A stretch of DNA of 5,390 nucleotides, from positions 1 to 5,390 of the forward strand of contig CABSMN010000105.1 of NCBI GenBank assembly GCA_902478765.1, in the 5' to 3' direction. Position numbers and translations under genes: made by a program. Below the pieces are notes generated by a model. The model saw nothing but the letters and a program-made list of their open reading frames with translations. It had not been told where the DNA came from and did not search any database. The DNA is from an uncultured Collinsella sp. (GTDB lineage Bacteria; Actinomycetota; Coriobacteriia; Coriobacteriales; Coriobacteriaceae). Positions within the stretch are counted from its first letter, which is position 1; each line of letters opens with the position of its first letter. Of the stretch, positions 1 to 5,390 are shown piece after piece.

Positions 1-1698
1 GAGCAGGGCAAGGACGTCGATGCGCTCCTTAACGAGTACGGCCAGGTCCAGGACCGCTTTGAGCACCTGGGCGGCTACGAGCTCGAGAGCAACGCCCGCA
101 AAATCCTGTCCGGCCTGGGCTTTAAAGTTACCGACTTTGAGCGCCCGTGCTCCGAGTTCTCGGGCGGCTGGCAGATGCGCATCGCGCTCGCCAAGCTCTT
201 CCTGCGCCATCCCGACCTGCTCCTTCTGGACGAGCCCACCAACCACCTGGACCTCGAGAGCGTCCAATGGCTGCGCGGCTTTATCGCCAACTACGATGGC
301 GCCGTCCTCATCGTCAGCCACGACCGAGCCTTCATGGACGCCTGTGTCGACCACGTCGCCGCGCTTGAGAACCGCCGCGTGACCACCTACACCGGCAACT
401 ACAGCAGCTACCTCAAGCAGCGCGAGGACAACCTGGAGCAGATGCGCGCCAAGCGCGCCGCCCAGGAGCGCGACATCGCCCACATGCAGGTCTTCGTCGA
501 CAAGTTTCGCTACAAGCCCACCAAGGCCGCCCAGGCTCAGGAGCGCATCCGCAAGATCGAGCAGATCAAAAAGGAACTTGTCATCCTACCCGAGGGCCAC
601 AAGCACATCGACTTTAAGTTCCCCGACCCACCGCGCTCCGGCGACATGGTCGTGGGGCTCGAGGGTGTGTCCAAGTCCTACGGCGACAAGCACATCTACA
701 GCGACATCGACCTCAAGCTCTACCGCGGCGAGCACGTGGCACTCGTCGGCCCTAACGGCGCCGGCAAGTCCACGCTCATGAAGATCCTCGCCGGCCTGGA
801 GCCGCCCACCACCGGCACCCGGGACCTGGGCACCAACGTGGGCGTGGCCTACTACGCCCAGCACGCACTCGAGGGCATGACCGAGTCCAATACCGTCCTG
901 CAAGAAATCGACACCGTCACGCCCAAGTGGACCGTGCCGCAGCAGCGCAGCCTGCTGGGCGCCTTCCTGTTTAGCGACAACGATTCCATCGAGAAGCAGG
1001 TTCGCGTCCTCTCCGGAGGCGAAAAGGCGCGTCTGGCCCTGGCCAAGATGCTCGTGGCGCCCGAGGCGCTCCTATGCCTGGACGAGCCCACCAACCACCT
1101 AGACATCGACTCGGTGGACATGCTCGAGAACGCCCTGCAAAACTTCCCCGGTACCATCGTGCTGATCAGCCACGACGAGCACTTGGTGCGCGCCGTGGCC
1201 AACCGCGTCATCGACATCCGCGACGGACAAGTCACGTTCTACGACGGCGACTACGACTACTACCTCTACAAGCGCGAGGACCTCGCAGCCCGCGCCGCCG
1301 CCGAGGCGTCCACGGAGAGCGCGCCGGCCACGACCAAGTCCGCCAAGGCCAGCGCCGCCCAGGCCGACACCCCCGTCGCCGCCCCCAAGCCTGCCGAGGG
1401 CAAAAAGACCAAGGAGCAAAAGCGCGCCGAGGCCCAGGCCCGCGCTGCGCTCAACAAAAAGCTCAAGGGCGTGCGTAACCAGCTCAAGAAGATCGAGACG
1501 GAGCTCGACAAAAAGCGCGCCCGCTATGACGAGCTTATGGAATTGATGGCAAGCGAAGAGCTTTATGCCGATCAAGACAAGTTCAACGCCGCGCTGGGGG
1601 AATATAACGGCCTTAAGCAAGAGCTACCCAAGCTCGAGGACGAATGGCTGGAGCTTTCCACCCAGATCGAAGAGGAGACCGCGCGTGAACTCTCGTAA
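1..1698 (+). CDS. ABC-F family ATPase, 5'-truncated (YheS/YdiF/Uup-like)
   Basis: This is the C-terminal 565 residues of a soluble ABC-F protein; the reading frame is open from base 1 and the start and first Walker A lie outside the window. Numbering from the first visible codon: NBD1 has signature SGGWQ (54-58), Walker [13 protein letters not shown] (73-84) and switch His107. A charged helical linker (about 137-192) joins the two domains and corresponds to the region that in this family reaches toward the P-site tRNA. NBD2 has Walker [10 protein letters not shown] (250-258), signature LSGGEK (337-342), Walker B DEPTNHLD (361-368) and His391. An Ala/Lys/Pro-rich stretch (about 431-470) precedes a C-terminal coiled coil (about 471-565), as in Uup-type proteins. 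No transmembrane segment is seen, so it is not a transporter. ABC-F proteins act as translation factors or ribosome-protecting resistance proteins; a housekeeping role is inferred from the conserved neighbourhood. Roughly 100 N-terminal residues are missing, judged from usual family length. Confidence 0.95.
   Translation, partial: EQGKDVDALLNEYGQVQDRFEHLGGYELESNARKILSGLGFKVTDFERPCSEFSGGWQMRIALAKLFLRHPDLLLLDEPTNHLDLESVQWLRGFIANYDGAVLIVSHDRAFMDACVDHVAALENRRVTTYTGNYSSYLKQREDNLEQMRAKRAAQERDIAHMQVFVDKFRYKPTKAAQAQERIRKIEQIKKELVILPEGHKHIDFKFPDPPRSGDMVVGLEGVSKSYGDKHIYSDIDLKLYRGEHVALVGPNGAGKSTLMKILAGLEPPTTGTRDLGTNVGVAYYAQHALEGMTESNTVLQEIDTVTPKWTVPQQRSLLGAFLFSDNDSIEKQVRVLSGGEKARLALAKMLVAPEALLCLDEPTNHLDIDSVDMLENALQNFPGTIVLISHDEHLVRAVANRVIDIRDGQVTFYDGDYDYYLYKREDLAARAAAEASTESAPATTKSAKASAAQADTPVAAPKPAEGKKTKEQKRAEAQARAALNKKLKGVRNQLKKIETELDKKRARYDELMELMASEELYADQDKFNAALGEYNGLKQELPKLEDEWLELSTQIEEETARELS
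1671..1677 (+). promoter_or_regulatory. Ribosome binding site for the small membrane protein gene
   Basis: AGAGGAG lies inside the last codons of the ABC-F gene, 7 bases before GTG 1685. It supports GTG 1685 over the downstream in-frame ATG 1715, whose nearest purine run (AAGG, 1697-1700) is about 14 bases away, and over the upstream in-frame ATG 1565, which would bury 40 codons in the ABC-F gene. The position implies translational coupling to the ABC-F gene. Confidence 0.6.
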
Positions 1699-1981
1699 GG
1701 CCGCTGCCGTGGCGATGAGCATCATCGCCATCGCCTGTCGCATCTGCGGCATCTTTATGAGCGCGATGACCGTGCTGCTGTGTTTTAGCGGCCTCACCGC
1801 CAAGCTGCAGATCGTAGGCTTTGTCGTTGAGCTTTCGCGCGCACTGCCGAGCGCCATCGCCGGCTATGGCGTCATCACGTCGCCCTTTGGCGGCGTGTTC
1901 CGCCTGGATTACGCCATCGTCGCCGTGATCCTGTTTGTGATCGACTACCTGCTCACGCGCGCCTCGCGCCGCGTCCGCTAG
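1685..1981 (+). CDS. Small two-helix membrane protein of unknown function (98 aa)
   Basis: I do not recognise this protein. With the GTG start at 1685 it is 98 residues. A short basic N-terminus (MNSRK) is followed by a long hydrophobic helix (about residues 8-34), a less hydrophobic middle rich in Gly, Pro and Ser (about 52-72), a second helix (about 74-91) and a basic tail (RASRRVR, 92-98). The charge pattern suggests both ends face the cytoplasm. Helix 2 carries two acidic residues near its ends (D75, D87), and helix 1 has Cys18, Cys21 and Cys33; no known catalytic motif is visible. The gene overlaps the end of the ABC-F gene by 14 bases and ends 9 bases before the site-2 protease gene, so the three are probably co-transcribed. 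Its place directly before a membrane protease makes a functional link possible, but that is only positional inference. An alternative start at ATG 1715 would give 88 residues and lose the basic N-terminus. Confidence 0.75.
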   Translation: MNSRKAAAVAMSIIAIACRICGIFMSAMTVLLCFSGLTAKLQIVGFVVELSRALPSAIAGYGVITSPFGGVFRLDYAIVAVILFVIDYLLTRASRRVR

Positions 1982-1990
1982 GGGAGCGCT

Positions 1991-2674
1991 ATGTCCAGCA
2001 GCTACCTCATGAACCTGCTCGCCAGCGCCGTCGCCGTCATCGTGGGCATCGTGATCCACGAGAGCGCACACGCCGCCGCGGCCTGGGCGCTCGGCGACAA
2101 GACGGCCCGTTCGCGCGGCCGCGTCTCGCTCAACCCGCTCAACCATATCGACCCGTTTGGCACCATCATCCTGCCGCTGCTCATGCTCGCGGCCGGCGGC
2201 CCGGTGTTCGCCTTCGCCAAACCCGTGCCCGTCTACCTCAACAACCTCAAGCACCCCAAGCGCGACGAGGTCCTGGTGAGCGCGGCCGGCCCCGCGTCGA
2301 ACATCGCACTCGCGTGCCTTGCCGCGGCACTCATGCACGTGGCGTACGGCAACCTCTACACCGGCATCTCCTTTGCCCTGGCGTCACAGATCATGAACTT
2401 CGGCGCCACGTTTATCGTGGTTAACCTGTCACTCGCATTCTTCAACCTCATCCCGATCCCGCCGCTCGATGGCTCGTCGATCATCGTGCCGTTCCTCAAA
2501 GGCAAGGCGCTCAACAACTACTACCACCTGCAGCAATACGCCATGCCCATCCTCATCATCGTGCTGTATCTGCTGCCCATGTGGACTGGCATTGATGTGA
2601 TCGGCCGCTATTTCGACGTTACCGTGTATCCGCTGGCCGAGTGGCTGCTCAACTTCGCAATCGCCGGCATCTAA
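1991..2674 (+). CDS. Site-2 protease family protein (M50-type intramembrane zinc metallopeptidase)
   Basis: A 227-residue polytopic membrane protease that should cut substrates within or near the membrane. The zinc-binding HExxH is HESAH (23-27) inside the first hydrophobic helix (about 9-31). The second metal-site motif is NLIPIPPLDG (152-161), with Asp160 the expected third zinc ligand. Between them are the family features NPLNHIDPFGTI (48-59) and AAGPASN (98-104). Further hydrophobic helices fall at about 57-76, 98-118, 126-151 and 180-197. No PDZ domain is present, so it belongs to the short group without PDZ rather than the RseP type. A GGGGAG ribosome binding site (1981-1986) overlaps the stop of the previous gene and lies 4 bases before the ATG. 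M50 genes of this compact type are often found next to scpA and scpB in Gram-positive and other genomes, as here; the natural substrate is not evident. All key residues appear intact. Confidence 0.93.
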   Translation: MSSSYLMNLLASAVAVIVGIVIHESAHAAAAWALGDKTARSRGRVSLNPLNHIDPFGTIILPLLMLAAGGPVFAFAKPVPVYLNNLKHPKRDEVLVSAAGPASNIALACLAAALMHVAYGNLYTGISFALASQIMNFGATFIVVNLSLAFFNLIPIPPLDGSSIIVPFLKGKALNNYYHLQQYAMPILIIVLYLLPMWTGIDVIGRYFDVTVYPLAEWLLNFAIAGI

Positions 2675-2682
2675 GGTAAACT
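2654..2682 (+). promoter_or_regulatory. Weak candidate sigma-70-type promoter before scpA
   Basis: TTCGCA (2654-2659) and TAAACT (2677-2682) are separated by 17 bases; each matches the consensus hexamers at four of six positions. The -10 element lies just past the protease stop codon, so a transcript would begin near 2689 and carry a leader of about 70 bases into scpA. In GC-rich sequence a match of this quality can arise by chance. The 84-base gap is the widest between neighbouring genes in the window, so it is the natural place for an internal promoter. Confidence 0.22.
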
Positions 2683-2689
2683 TACAGGT

Positions 2690-2740
2690 CGACCGCGCAA
2701 AACGGTCGCAACATGCACCCAAACCGCGCCGCGAAGGCGC
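2690..2740 (+). other. Two short hairpins in the scpA leader
   Basis: Two perfect inverted repeats occupy the gap between the protease gene and scpA. CGACCG (2690-2695) pairs with CGGTCG (2703-2708) around a 7-base loop. GCGCC (2726-2730) pairs with GGCGC (2736-2740) around GCGAA. Neither is followed by a T-run, so they are not typical intrinsic terminators. The second ends 4 bases before the scpA Shine-Dalgarno and could affect ribosome access. Stems of this size are common by chance at high GC. Confidence 0.3.
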
Positions 2741-2744
2741 CGTC

Positions 2745-2753
2745 AAAGGAGGT
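2745..2753 (+). promoter_or_regulatory. Very strong ribosome binding site for scpA
   Basis: AAAGGAGGT is an extended match to the anti-Shine-Dalgarno of 16S rRNA, with its end 5 bases before ATG 2759. It is the strongest such site in the window and fixes the scpA start. It also argues against the overlapping frame that opens at ATG 2713, which has no such site. Confidence 0.85.
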
Positions 2754-2758
2754 CGAAG

Positions 2759-3571
2759 ATGTCGTATCGCGTGTCGACTCAGGTCTACAGCGGGCCGTTC
2801 GACCTGTTGCTGCAGCTGGTAACCCGCCAAAAAGTAGATATCGGCGCCATCTCCATCAGCGAGGTGGCCGAGCAGTACCTTGCCGAGGTGGAGCGCATCG
2901 AGGCGCTGGACCTGGACGTGGCGAGCGACTTTCTGCTGGTCGCGGCAACCCTTCTGGACATCAAGGCCGCCTCTCTGGTGCCGCAGGAGGCCCCGCGCAA
3001 AGTCGATGACGACGATGACGAGTTCGACGAAGACCTCGAGGAACTCAGCGCGCTCGACGGCGACGCCTTGCGCGAGGTCCTGATCCAGCGCCTGATTGCC
3101 TACAAGCAGTTTAAAGGCGCGGCTGCGGCCCTCGGTGCCCGCATGCAGGCCGAAAGCCGTATGCATCCGCGTGTGACCGGCCCCGACCCTGAGTTCCTAG
3201 GGCTCATGCCCGACTATCTGGCTGGCATCACCCTGCGCGGCCTGGCCGTTATCTGTGCCGACCTGGACGGCAAGCGCCAGACCTTCCTGCTGGAGGCCGA
3301 GCATGTGGCGCCGCATCGCGTACCGCTCGACCTGACCGTGGCCTCAGTCGACCGCTTTACCATGGCGCACCAAACCTGCACCTTCCGCGAGCTGTTGGAC
3401 GGCGACGCCACCACCGAGCAACTCGTCGTCACCTTCCTGGCCATGTTAGAGCTCGCAAAGCGCGGTTCGCTCACGCTGAGCCAGGACGAGATCTTCGGAA
3501 CCATCTGCATCAACCGAGTCGAGGGCGCCGAGGCATACGTGCCCGGCGAGGGCCCCGAGCTCACCGAATAG
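2759..3571 (+). CDS. scpA: Segregation and condensation protein A (kleisin of SMC-ScpAB)
   Basis: A 270-residue ScpA, the kleisin that bridges the SMC head domains and binds a ScpB dimer to form bacterial condensin, which acts on the nucleoid in chromosome compaction and segregation. The N-terminal helical domain that contacts the SMC neck starts with the family motif GPFDLLLQLV (12-21) and continues with DFLLVAATLLDIKAASLVP (57-75), a hallmark ScpA helix. A very acidic linker follows (about 83-95, 10 of 13 residues Asp or Glu), where ScpA proteins are usually variable. The C-terminal winged helix that binds the other SMC head spans about 215-252 and includes LAMLELAKRGSLTLSQDEIF (227-246). 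Length is close to the usual 240-280. The gene ends 11 bases before scpB, the expected partner order. Confidence 0.96.
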   Translation: MSYRVSTQVYSGPFDLLLQLVTRQKVDIGAISISEVAEQYLAEVERIEALDLDVASDFLLVAATLLDIKAASLVPQEAPRKVDDDDDEFDEDLEELSALDGDALREVLIQRLIAYKQFKGAAAALGARMQAESRMHPRVTGPDPEFLGLMPDYLAGITLRGLAVICADLDGKRQTFLLEAEHVAPHRVPLDLTVASVDRFTMAHQTCTFRELLDGDATTEQLVVTFLAMLELAKRGSLTLSQDEIFGTICINRVEGAEAYVPGEGPELTE

Positions 3572-3582
3572 GAGCAGCAACC

Positions 3583-4311
3583 ATGTCAACCCTTTCAACG
3601 CTGGAGGCAAACAGCCTCAAAGGCGCCCTCGAGGCGCTGCTGCTGGTGTCAAGCGACCCGGTGAGTGCGCCCGCGCTGGCCGGCGCACTGGATATCGCCC
3701 CCGGCGAGTGCGCGTCGATGCTCGCCGAGCTCAAGGTTGAGTACGAGGAGGCCAACCGCGGCTTTCAGCTGCGCGAGGTCGCCGGCGGCTGGCGCCTGTT
3801 TACGCACCCAGCCTACCACGATGTGGTCGAGGCCTATGTGTTGAGCTGGGACACGCAGAAGCTGTCGCAGGCGGCGCTCGAAACCCTGGCCGTGATCGCA
3901 TACCACCAGCCCGTGACGCGCGAGGTGATCAAGGGCATCCGCGGCGTCAATTCCGACGGCGTCATCGCGTCGCTCGTGGACAAGGGTCTGGTGCGTGAGC
4001 TCGGCCGCGACCCCCAGCGCGGTCAGGCCATCATCTACGGCACGACCAACGCCTTCTTGGAAAAATTCGGCCTGCGCTCCACCCGAGACCTGCCCGACCT
4101 AGAGCAGTTTGCCCCCGACGAGCAGTCGCGCCAGTTTATCCGCGAGCGCCTGAGCGGCCGCAGTATTCAGTCCACGCTCGAGGAGCAGGCCGAGGACCTG
4201 GACGAAGAGCGCGAACTGCTCGATACCGATGTTGAAGATGTTGAGGCAGTCGAGGACTTGGAAACCCTGGTCGTCGACGAGACCTCGGAGGATTTGCATG
4301 ACGAGGACTAA
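3583..4311 (+). CDS. scpB: Segregation and condensation protein B (SMC-ScpAB accessory subunit)
   Basis: A 242-residue ScpB, which dimerises and binds the central part of ScpA in the condensin complex. Two winged-helix domains can be traced. The first covers about 10-86 and includes LKGALEALLLVSSDPVS (12-28) and FQLREVAGGWRLFT (61-74). The second covers about 94-165 and includes LSQAALETLAVIAYHQPVTR (94-113), the IRGVNSDGVIASLVDKGLV run (119-137) and GTTNAFLEKFGL (153-164). The core is typical, but residues 199-242 form a strongly acidic tail: 23 of 44 residues are Asp or Glu by direct count. Such tails vary between species and are probably disordered. AGGAG (3570-3574) overlapping the scpA stop lies 8 bases before the ATG, so scpA and scpB are almost certainly one transcript. 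The 3' end encodes the ribosome binding site and start of the next gene. Confidence 0.96.
   Translation: MSTLSTLEANSLKGALEALLLVSSDPVSAPALAGALDIAPGECASMLAELKVEYEEANRGFQLREVAGGWRLFTHPAYHDVVEAYVLSWDTQKLSQAALETLAVIAYHQPVTREVIKGIRGVNSDGVIASLVDKGLVRELGRDPQRGQAIIYGTTNAFLEKFGLRSTRDLPDLEQFAPDEQSRQFIRERLSGRSIQSTLEEQAEDLDEERELLDTDVEDVEAVEDLETLVVDETSEDLHDED
4287..4291 (+). promoter_or_regulatory. Ribosome binding site for the rluB-like gene, inside scpB
   Basis: GGAGG is placed 6 bases before ATG 4298, within the last codons of scpB. It favours ATG 4298 as the start. A competing site, GGGGGAG (4318-4324), lies 9 bases before ATG 4334, so the choice between these two starts is not fully settled. Confidence 0.6.
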
Positions 4312-5263
4312 CGAAGTGGGGGAGACGCGCGCCATGGGCAACGCAGTACCCGCCACCGACGCCCAGCCCGTCTATCCGCACACCATGCGCCTGCAGCGCT
4401 TTTTGGCGCGCGCGGGCGTGGCGAGCCGCCGTGGCTCGGAGGACCTAATGACCGCCGGCCGCGTGACCGTCAACGGCGAGGTCGCGACCGAGCTGGGCAC
4501 CAAGGTCGATGTCGACCACGATCACATCGAGGTCGACGGCATGCCCGTCAAGCTCAACCAGGGCGCCGTGTACTTGATGCTCTACAAGCCGACCGGCTAC
4601 CTCACCACCATGAGCGACCCGCAGGAGCGCCCTTGCGTGGCCGACCTGGTCCCCCGCGACCGCTTTCCGGGACTTTTCCCGGTGGGCCGCCTGGACCGCG
4701 ACACCACAGGCCTTTTGCTCTTTACCACCGACGGCGACCTGTCGCAGGACCTGCTGCACCCCAGCAAGCATGTCTATAAGACCTACCAGGCACTCGTTGA
4801 CGGCCAGCTGTCCGACCGCGATCTAGACCCGCTCCGCCGTGGCATCGAGCTCGATGACGGCCTCTGCCAGCCGGCTATCTGCCGCGTCATCAGCGCACGC
4901 GAGGCCGAGGCCGTAGCTCCCCAAGGCGTCAAGCCCGGCACCACCGCCGTGGAGGTCATCATCCGCGAGGGCCGCAAAAACCAGGTCAAGCGCATGTTGA
5001 GCAAGATTCACCATCCGGTAATCCGTCTGCATCGCTGCAACTTTGCCGGCCTTGAGCTCGAGGGCGTGGCCAAGGGCTCGTGGCGCGAGCTCACCGACCG
5101 CGAGGTGCAGATCCTCAAGGCCGGCGGCATCCCGCCCAAACAGGCGAGCGCCAAGCGCAACGGCGGCCAGCCCCAAGACACGCCCGCCAGCCGCACGCGT
5201 CACCACGGCAGCCACGGCTCCGCACCCAAGCGCAACACCTACCGCGAGCGCTACACAGGCTAG
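4298..5263 (+). CDS. rluB: RluB-like 23S rRNA pseudouridine synthase (RsuA/RluB/E/F family)
   Basis: A 321-residue pseudouridine synthase of the RsuA/RluB/RluE/RluF family, which converts a uridine in ribosomal RNA to pseudouridine; RluB is best supported by its place between scpB and cmk. An S4 RNA-binding domain begins at MRLQRFLARAGVASRRGSE (30-48) and runs to about 75. The catalytic domain (about 90-265) contains LYKPTGYLTT, GRLDRDTTGLLLFTTDGDL with catalytic Asp133, and the late motif EGRKNQVKRM (224-233). The C-terminus (about 279-321) is a basic low-complexity tail with 9 Lys/Arg and 2 acidic residues of 43, plausibly extra RNA contact. I chose ATG 4298, which has a well-spaced GGAGG and overlaps scpB by 14 bases; ATG 4334 (309 residues) is the alternative. 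ATG 4385 would start right at the S4 domain but has no ribosome binding site. The exact target uridine cannot be told from sequence alone. Confidence 0.92.
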   Translation: MTRTNEVGETRAMGNAVPATDAQPVYPHTMRLQRFLARAGVASRRGSEDLMTAGRVTVNGEVATELGTKVDVDHDHIEVDGMPVKLNQGAVYLMLYKPTGYLTTMSDPQERPCVADLVPRDRFPGLFPVGRLDRDTTGLLLFTTDGDLSQDLLHPSKHVYKTYQALVDGQLSDRDLDPLRRGIELDDGLCQPAICRVISAREAEAVAPQGVKPGTTAVEVIIREGRKNQVKRMLSKIHHPVIRLHRCNFAGLELEGVAKGSWRELTDREVQILKAGGIPPKQASAKRNGGQPQDTPASRTRHHGSHGSAPKRNTYRERYTG

Positions 5264-5329
5264 GCAACCCGCCGCGCCCCTGCCCCCGCGAACCATACCA
5301 GCACGTCAACCATTGAAAGGAAGCATTGC
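5264..5329 (+). promoter_or_regulatory. rluB-cmk intergenic gap with cmk ribosome binding site
   Basis: This 66-base gap holds a C-rich stretch after the rluB stop and AAAGGA (5316-5321), 8 bases before ATG 5330. I see no hairpin with a T-run and no good promoter hexamer pair, so read-through from rluB into cmk is likely. Confidence 0.6.
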
Positions 5330-5347
5330 ATGATCGTCGCCATCGAC
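5330..5347 (+). CDS. cmk: Start of (d)CMP kinase gene, cut off after six codons
   Basis: Only MIVAID is genomic. This matches the usual beginning of cytidylate kinase, whose N-terminus typically reads M-I-(I/V)-A-I-D-G-P-(A/S)-G ahead of the P-loop. The enzyme phosphorylates CMP and dCMP in pyrimidine salvage in the cytoplasm. A properly spaced ribosome binding site supports the ATG, and cmk commonly follows scpA-scpB-rluB in Gram-positive and actinobacterial genomes. The next codon should be Gly, but the sequence turns into adapter at 5348, so the gene is truncated by the end of the insert and is not broken in the organism. Six residues plus context are thin evidence. Confidence 0.6.
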
Positions 5348-5390
5348 CTGTCTCTTATACACATCTCCGAGCCCACGAGACTACGCTGCA
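5348..5390 (+). other. Illumina Nextera adapter and index (non-genomic contamination)
   Basis: Bases 5348-5366 are CTGTCTCTTATACACATCT, the 19-base Tn5 mosaic end used in tagmentation libraries. Bases 5367-5381 are CCGAGCCCACGAGAC, the rest of the Nextera read-through adapter on the i7 side. The next eight bases, TACGCTGC (5382-5389), sit exactly where the i7 index belongs and match, from memory, a Nextera XT v2 index (N721). The final A fits the first base of the P7 flank. This stretch should be trimmed from the contig. CTG at 5348-5350 is assigned to the adapter because the cmk reading calls for a Gly codon there. Confidence 0.97.

Noticed and set aside
1565..1684. Upstream ATG 1565 as start of the small membrane protein
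   Set aside because: It would add 40 residues of non-hydrophobic shadow sequence inside the ABC-F gene; GTG 1685 has a good ribosome binding site.
1613..2338. Long minus-strand open frame (241 codons) opposite the small protein and protease genes
   Set aside because: Its translation is rich in Gly, Ala, Asp, His and Arg with no recognisable domain. It lies antisense to a gene with intact M50 motifs, and long antisense frames are usual in GC-rich DNA.
2690..2708. Intrinsic terminator after the protease gene
   Set aside because: The stem is only six base pairs and no T-run follows it.
2713..3009. Plus-strand frame starting at ATG 2713 ahead of scpA
   Set aside because: It overlaps scpA in another frame, has no convincing ribosome binding site, and its product is Arg/Gly-rich shadow sequence.
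2429..3166. Long minus-strand open frame (245 codons) crossing the protease-scpA gap
   Set aside because: It spans two clearly real plus-strand genes, has no family motif, and is explained by codon bias of the opposite strand.
4229..4297. Upstream ATG 4229 as start of the rluB-like gene
   Set aside because: The added residues are a shadow of the scpB acidic tail, and the GGAGG at 4287-4291 points to ATG 4298.
1..5347. A novel defence, mobile or biosynthetic system
   Set aside because: Every gene except the 98-residue membrane protein belongs to a recognisable housekeeping family in a familiar order, and no repeats, integrase, transposase or cassette structure is visible.
5348..5366. Tn5 mosaic end as a sign of a natural transposon insertion in cmk
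   Set aside because: It is followed directly by the synthetic i7-side adapter and an index-like word, not by IS50 sequence, and it lies at the very end of the contig.

Overview
This window is a co-directional, GC-rich housekeeping block (all genes on the + strand). The organism looks like a high-GC actinobacterium. The gene order ABC-F ATPase, small membrane protein, site-2 protease, scpA, scpB, RluB-type pseudouridine synthase, cmk, together with the protein style, suggests class Coriobacteriia, most likely Collinsella or a close relative. That placement rests on recall of gene order and composition, not on a search. The window behaves like a contig end: its left edge cuts into a gene, and its right edge runs into sequencing adapter.

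Layout. Positions 1-1698 hold the 3' part of an ABC-F ATPase gene. It overlaps a 98-codon gene for an unrecognised two-helix membrane protein (1685-1981), which is followed by an M50-type site-2 protease (1991-2674). An 84-base gap (2675-2758) with two small hairpins and a very strong ribosome binding site leads to scpA (2759-3571). Then come scpB (3583-4311), an rluB-like gene that overlaps scpB (4298-5263), and a 66-base gap before the first six codons of cmk (5330-5347). From 5348 to the end the sequence is not genomic: it matches the Illumina Nextera transposase adapter followed by what looks like an i7 index.

How the genes work together. ScpA and ScpB form the kleisin and accessory subunits of the SMC condensin complex, which organises the chromosome. 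The RluB-like enzyme modifies 23S rRNA, and the ABC-F protein probably acts on the ribosome. Cmk recycles CMP and dCMP. The site-2 protease cleaves substrates within the membrane, and its neighbour is an unknown small membrane protein. Short gaps and two 14-base gene overlaps with internal Shine-Dalgarno sites indicate operon transcription and translational coupling, at least within each half (ABC-F to protease; scpA to rluB and probably cmk).

I found no mobile element, CRISPR array, RNA gene or convincing intrinsic terminator, and no sign of a novel defence or metabolic system. The most consequential observation is the adapter at the 3' end. The least explained gene is the small membrane protein.
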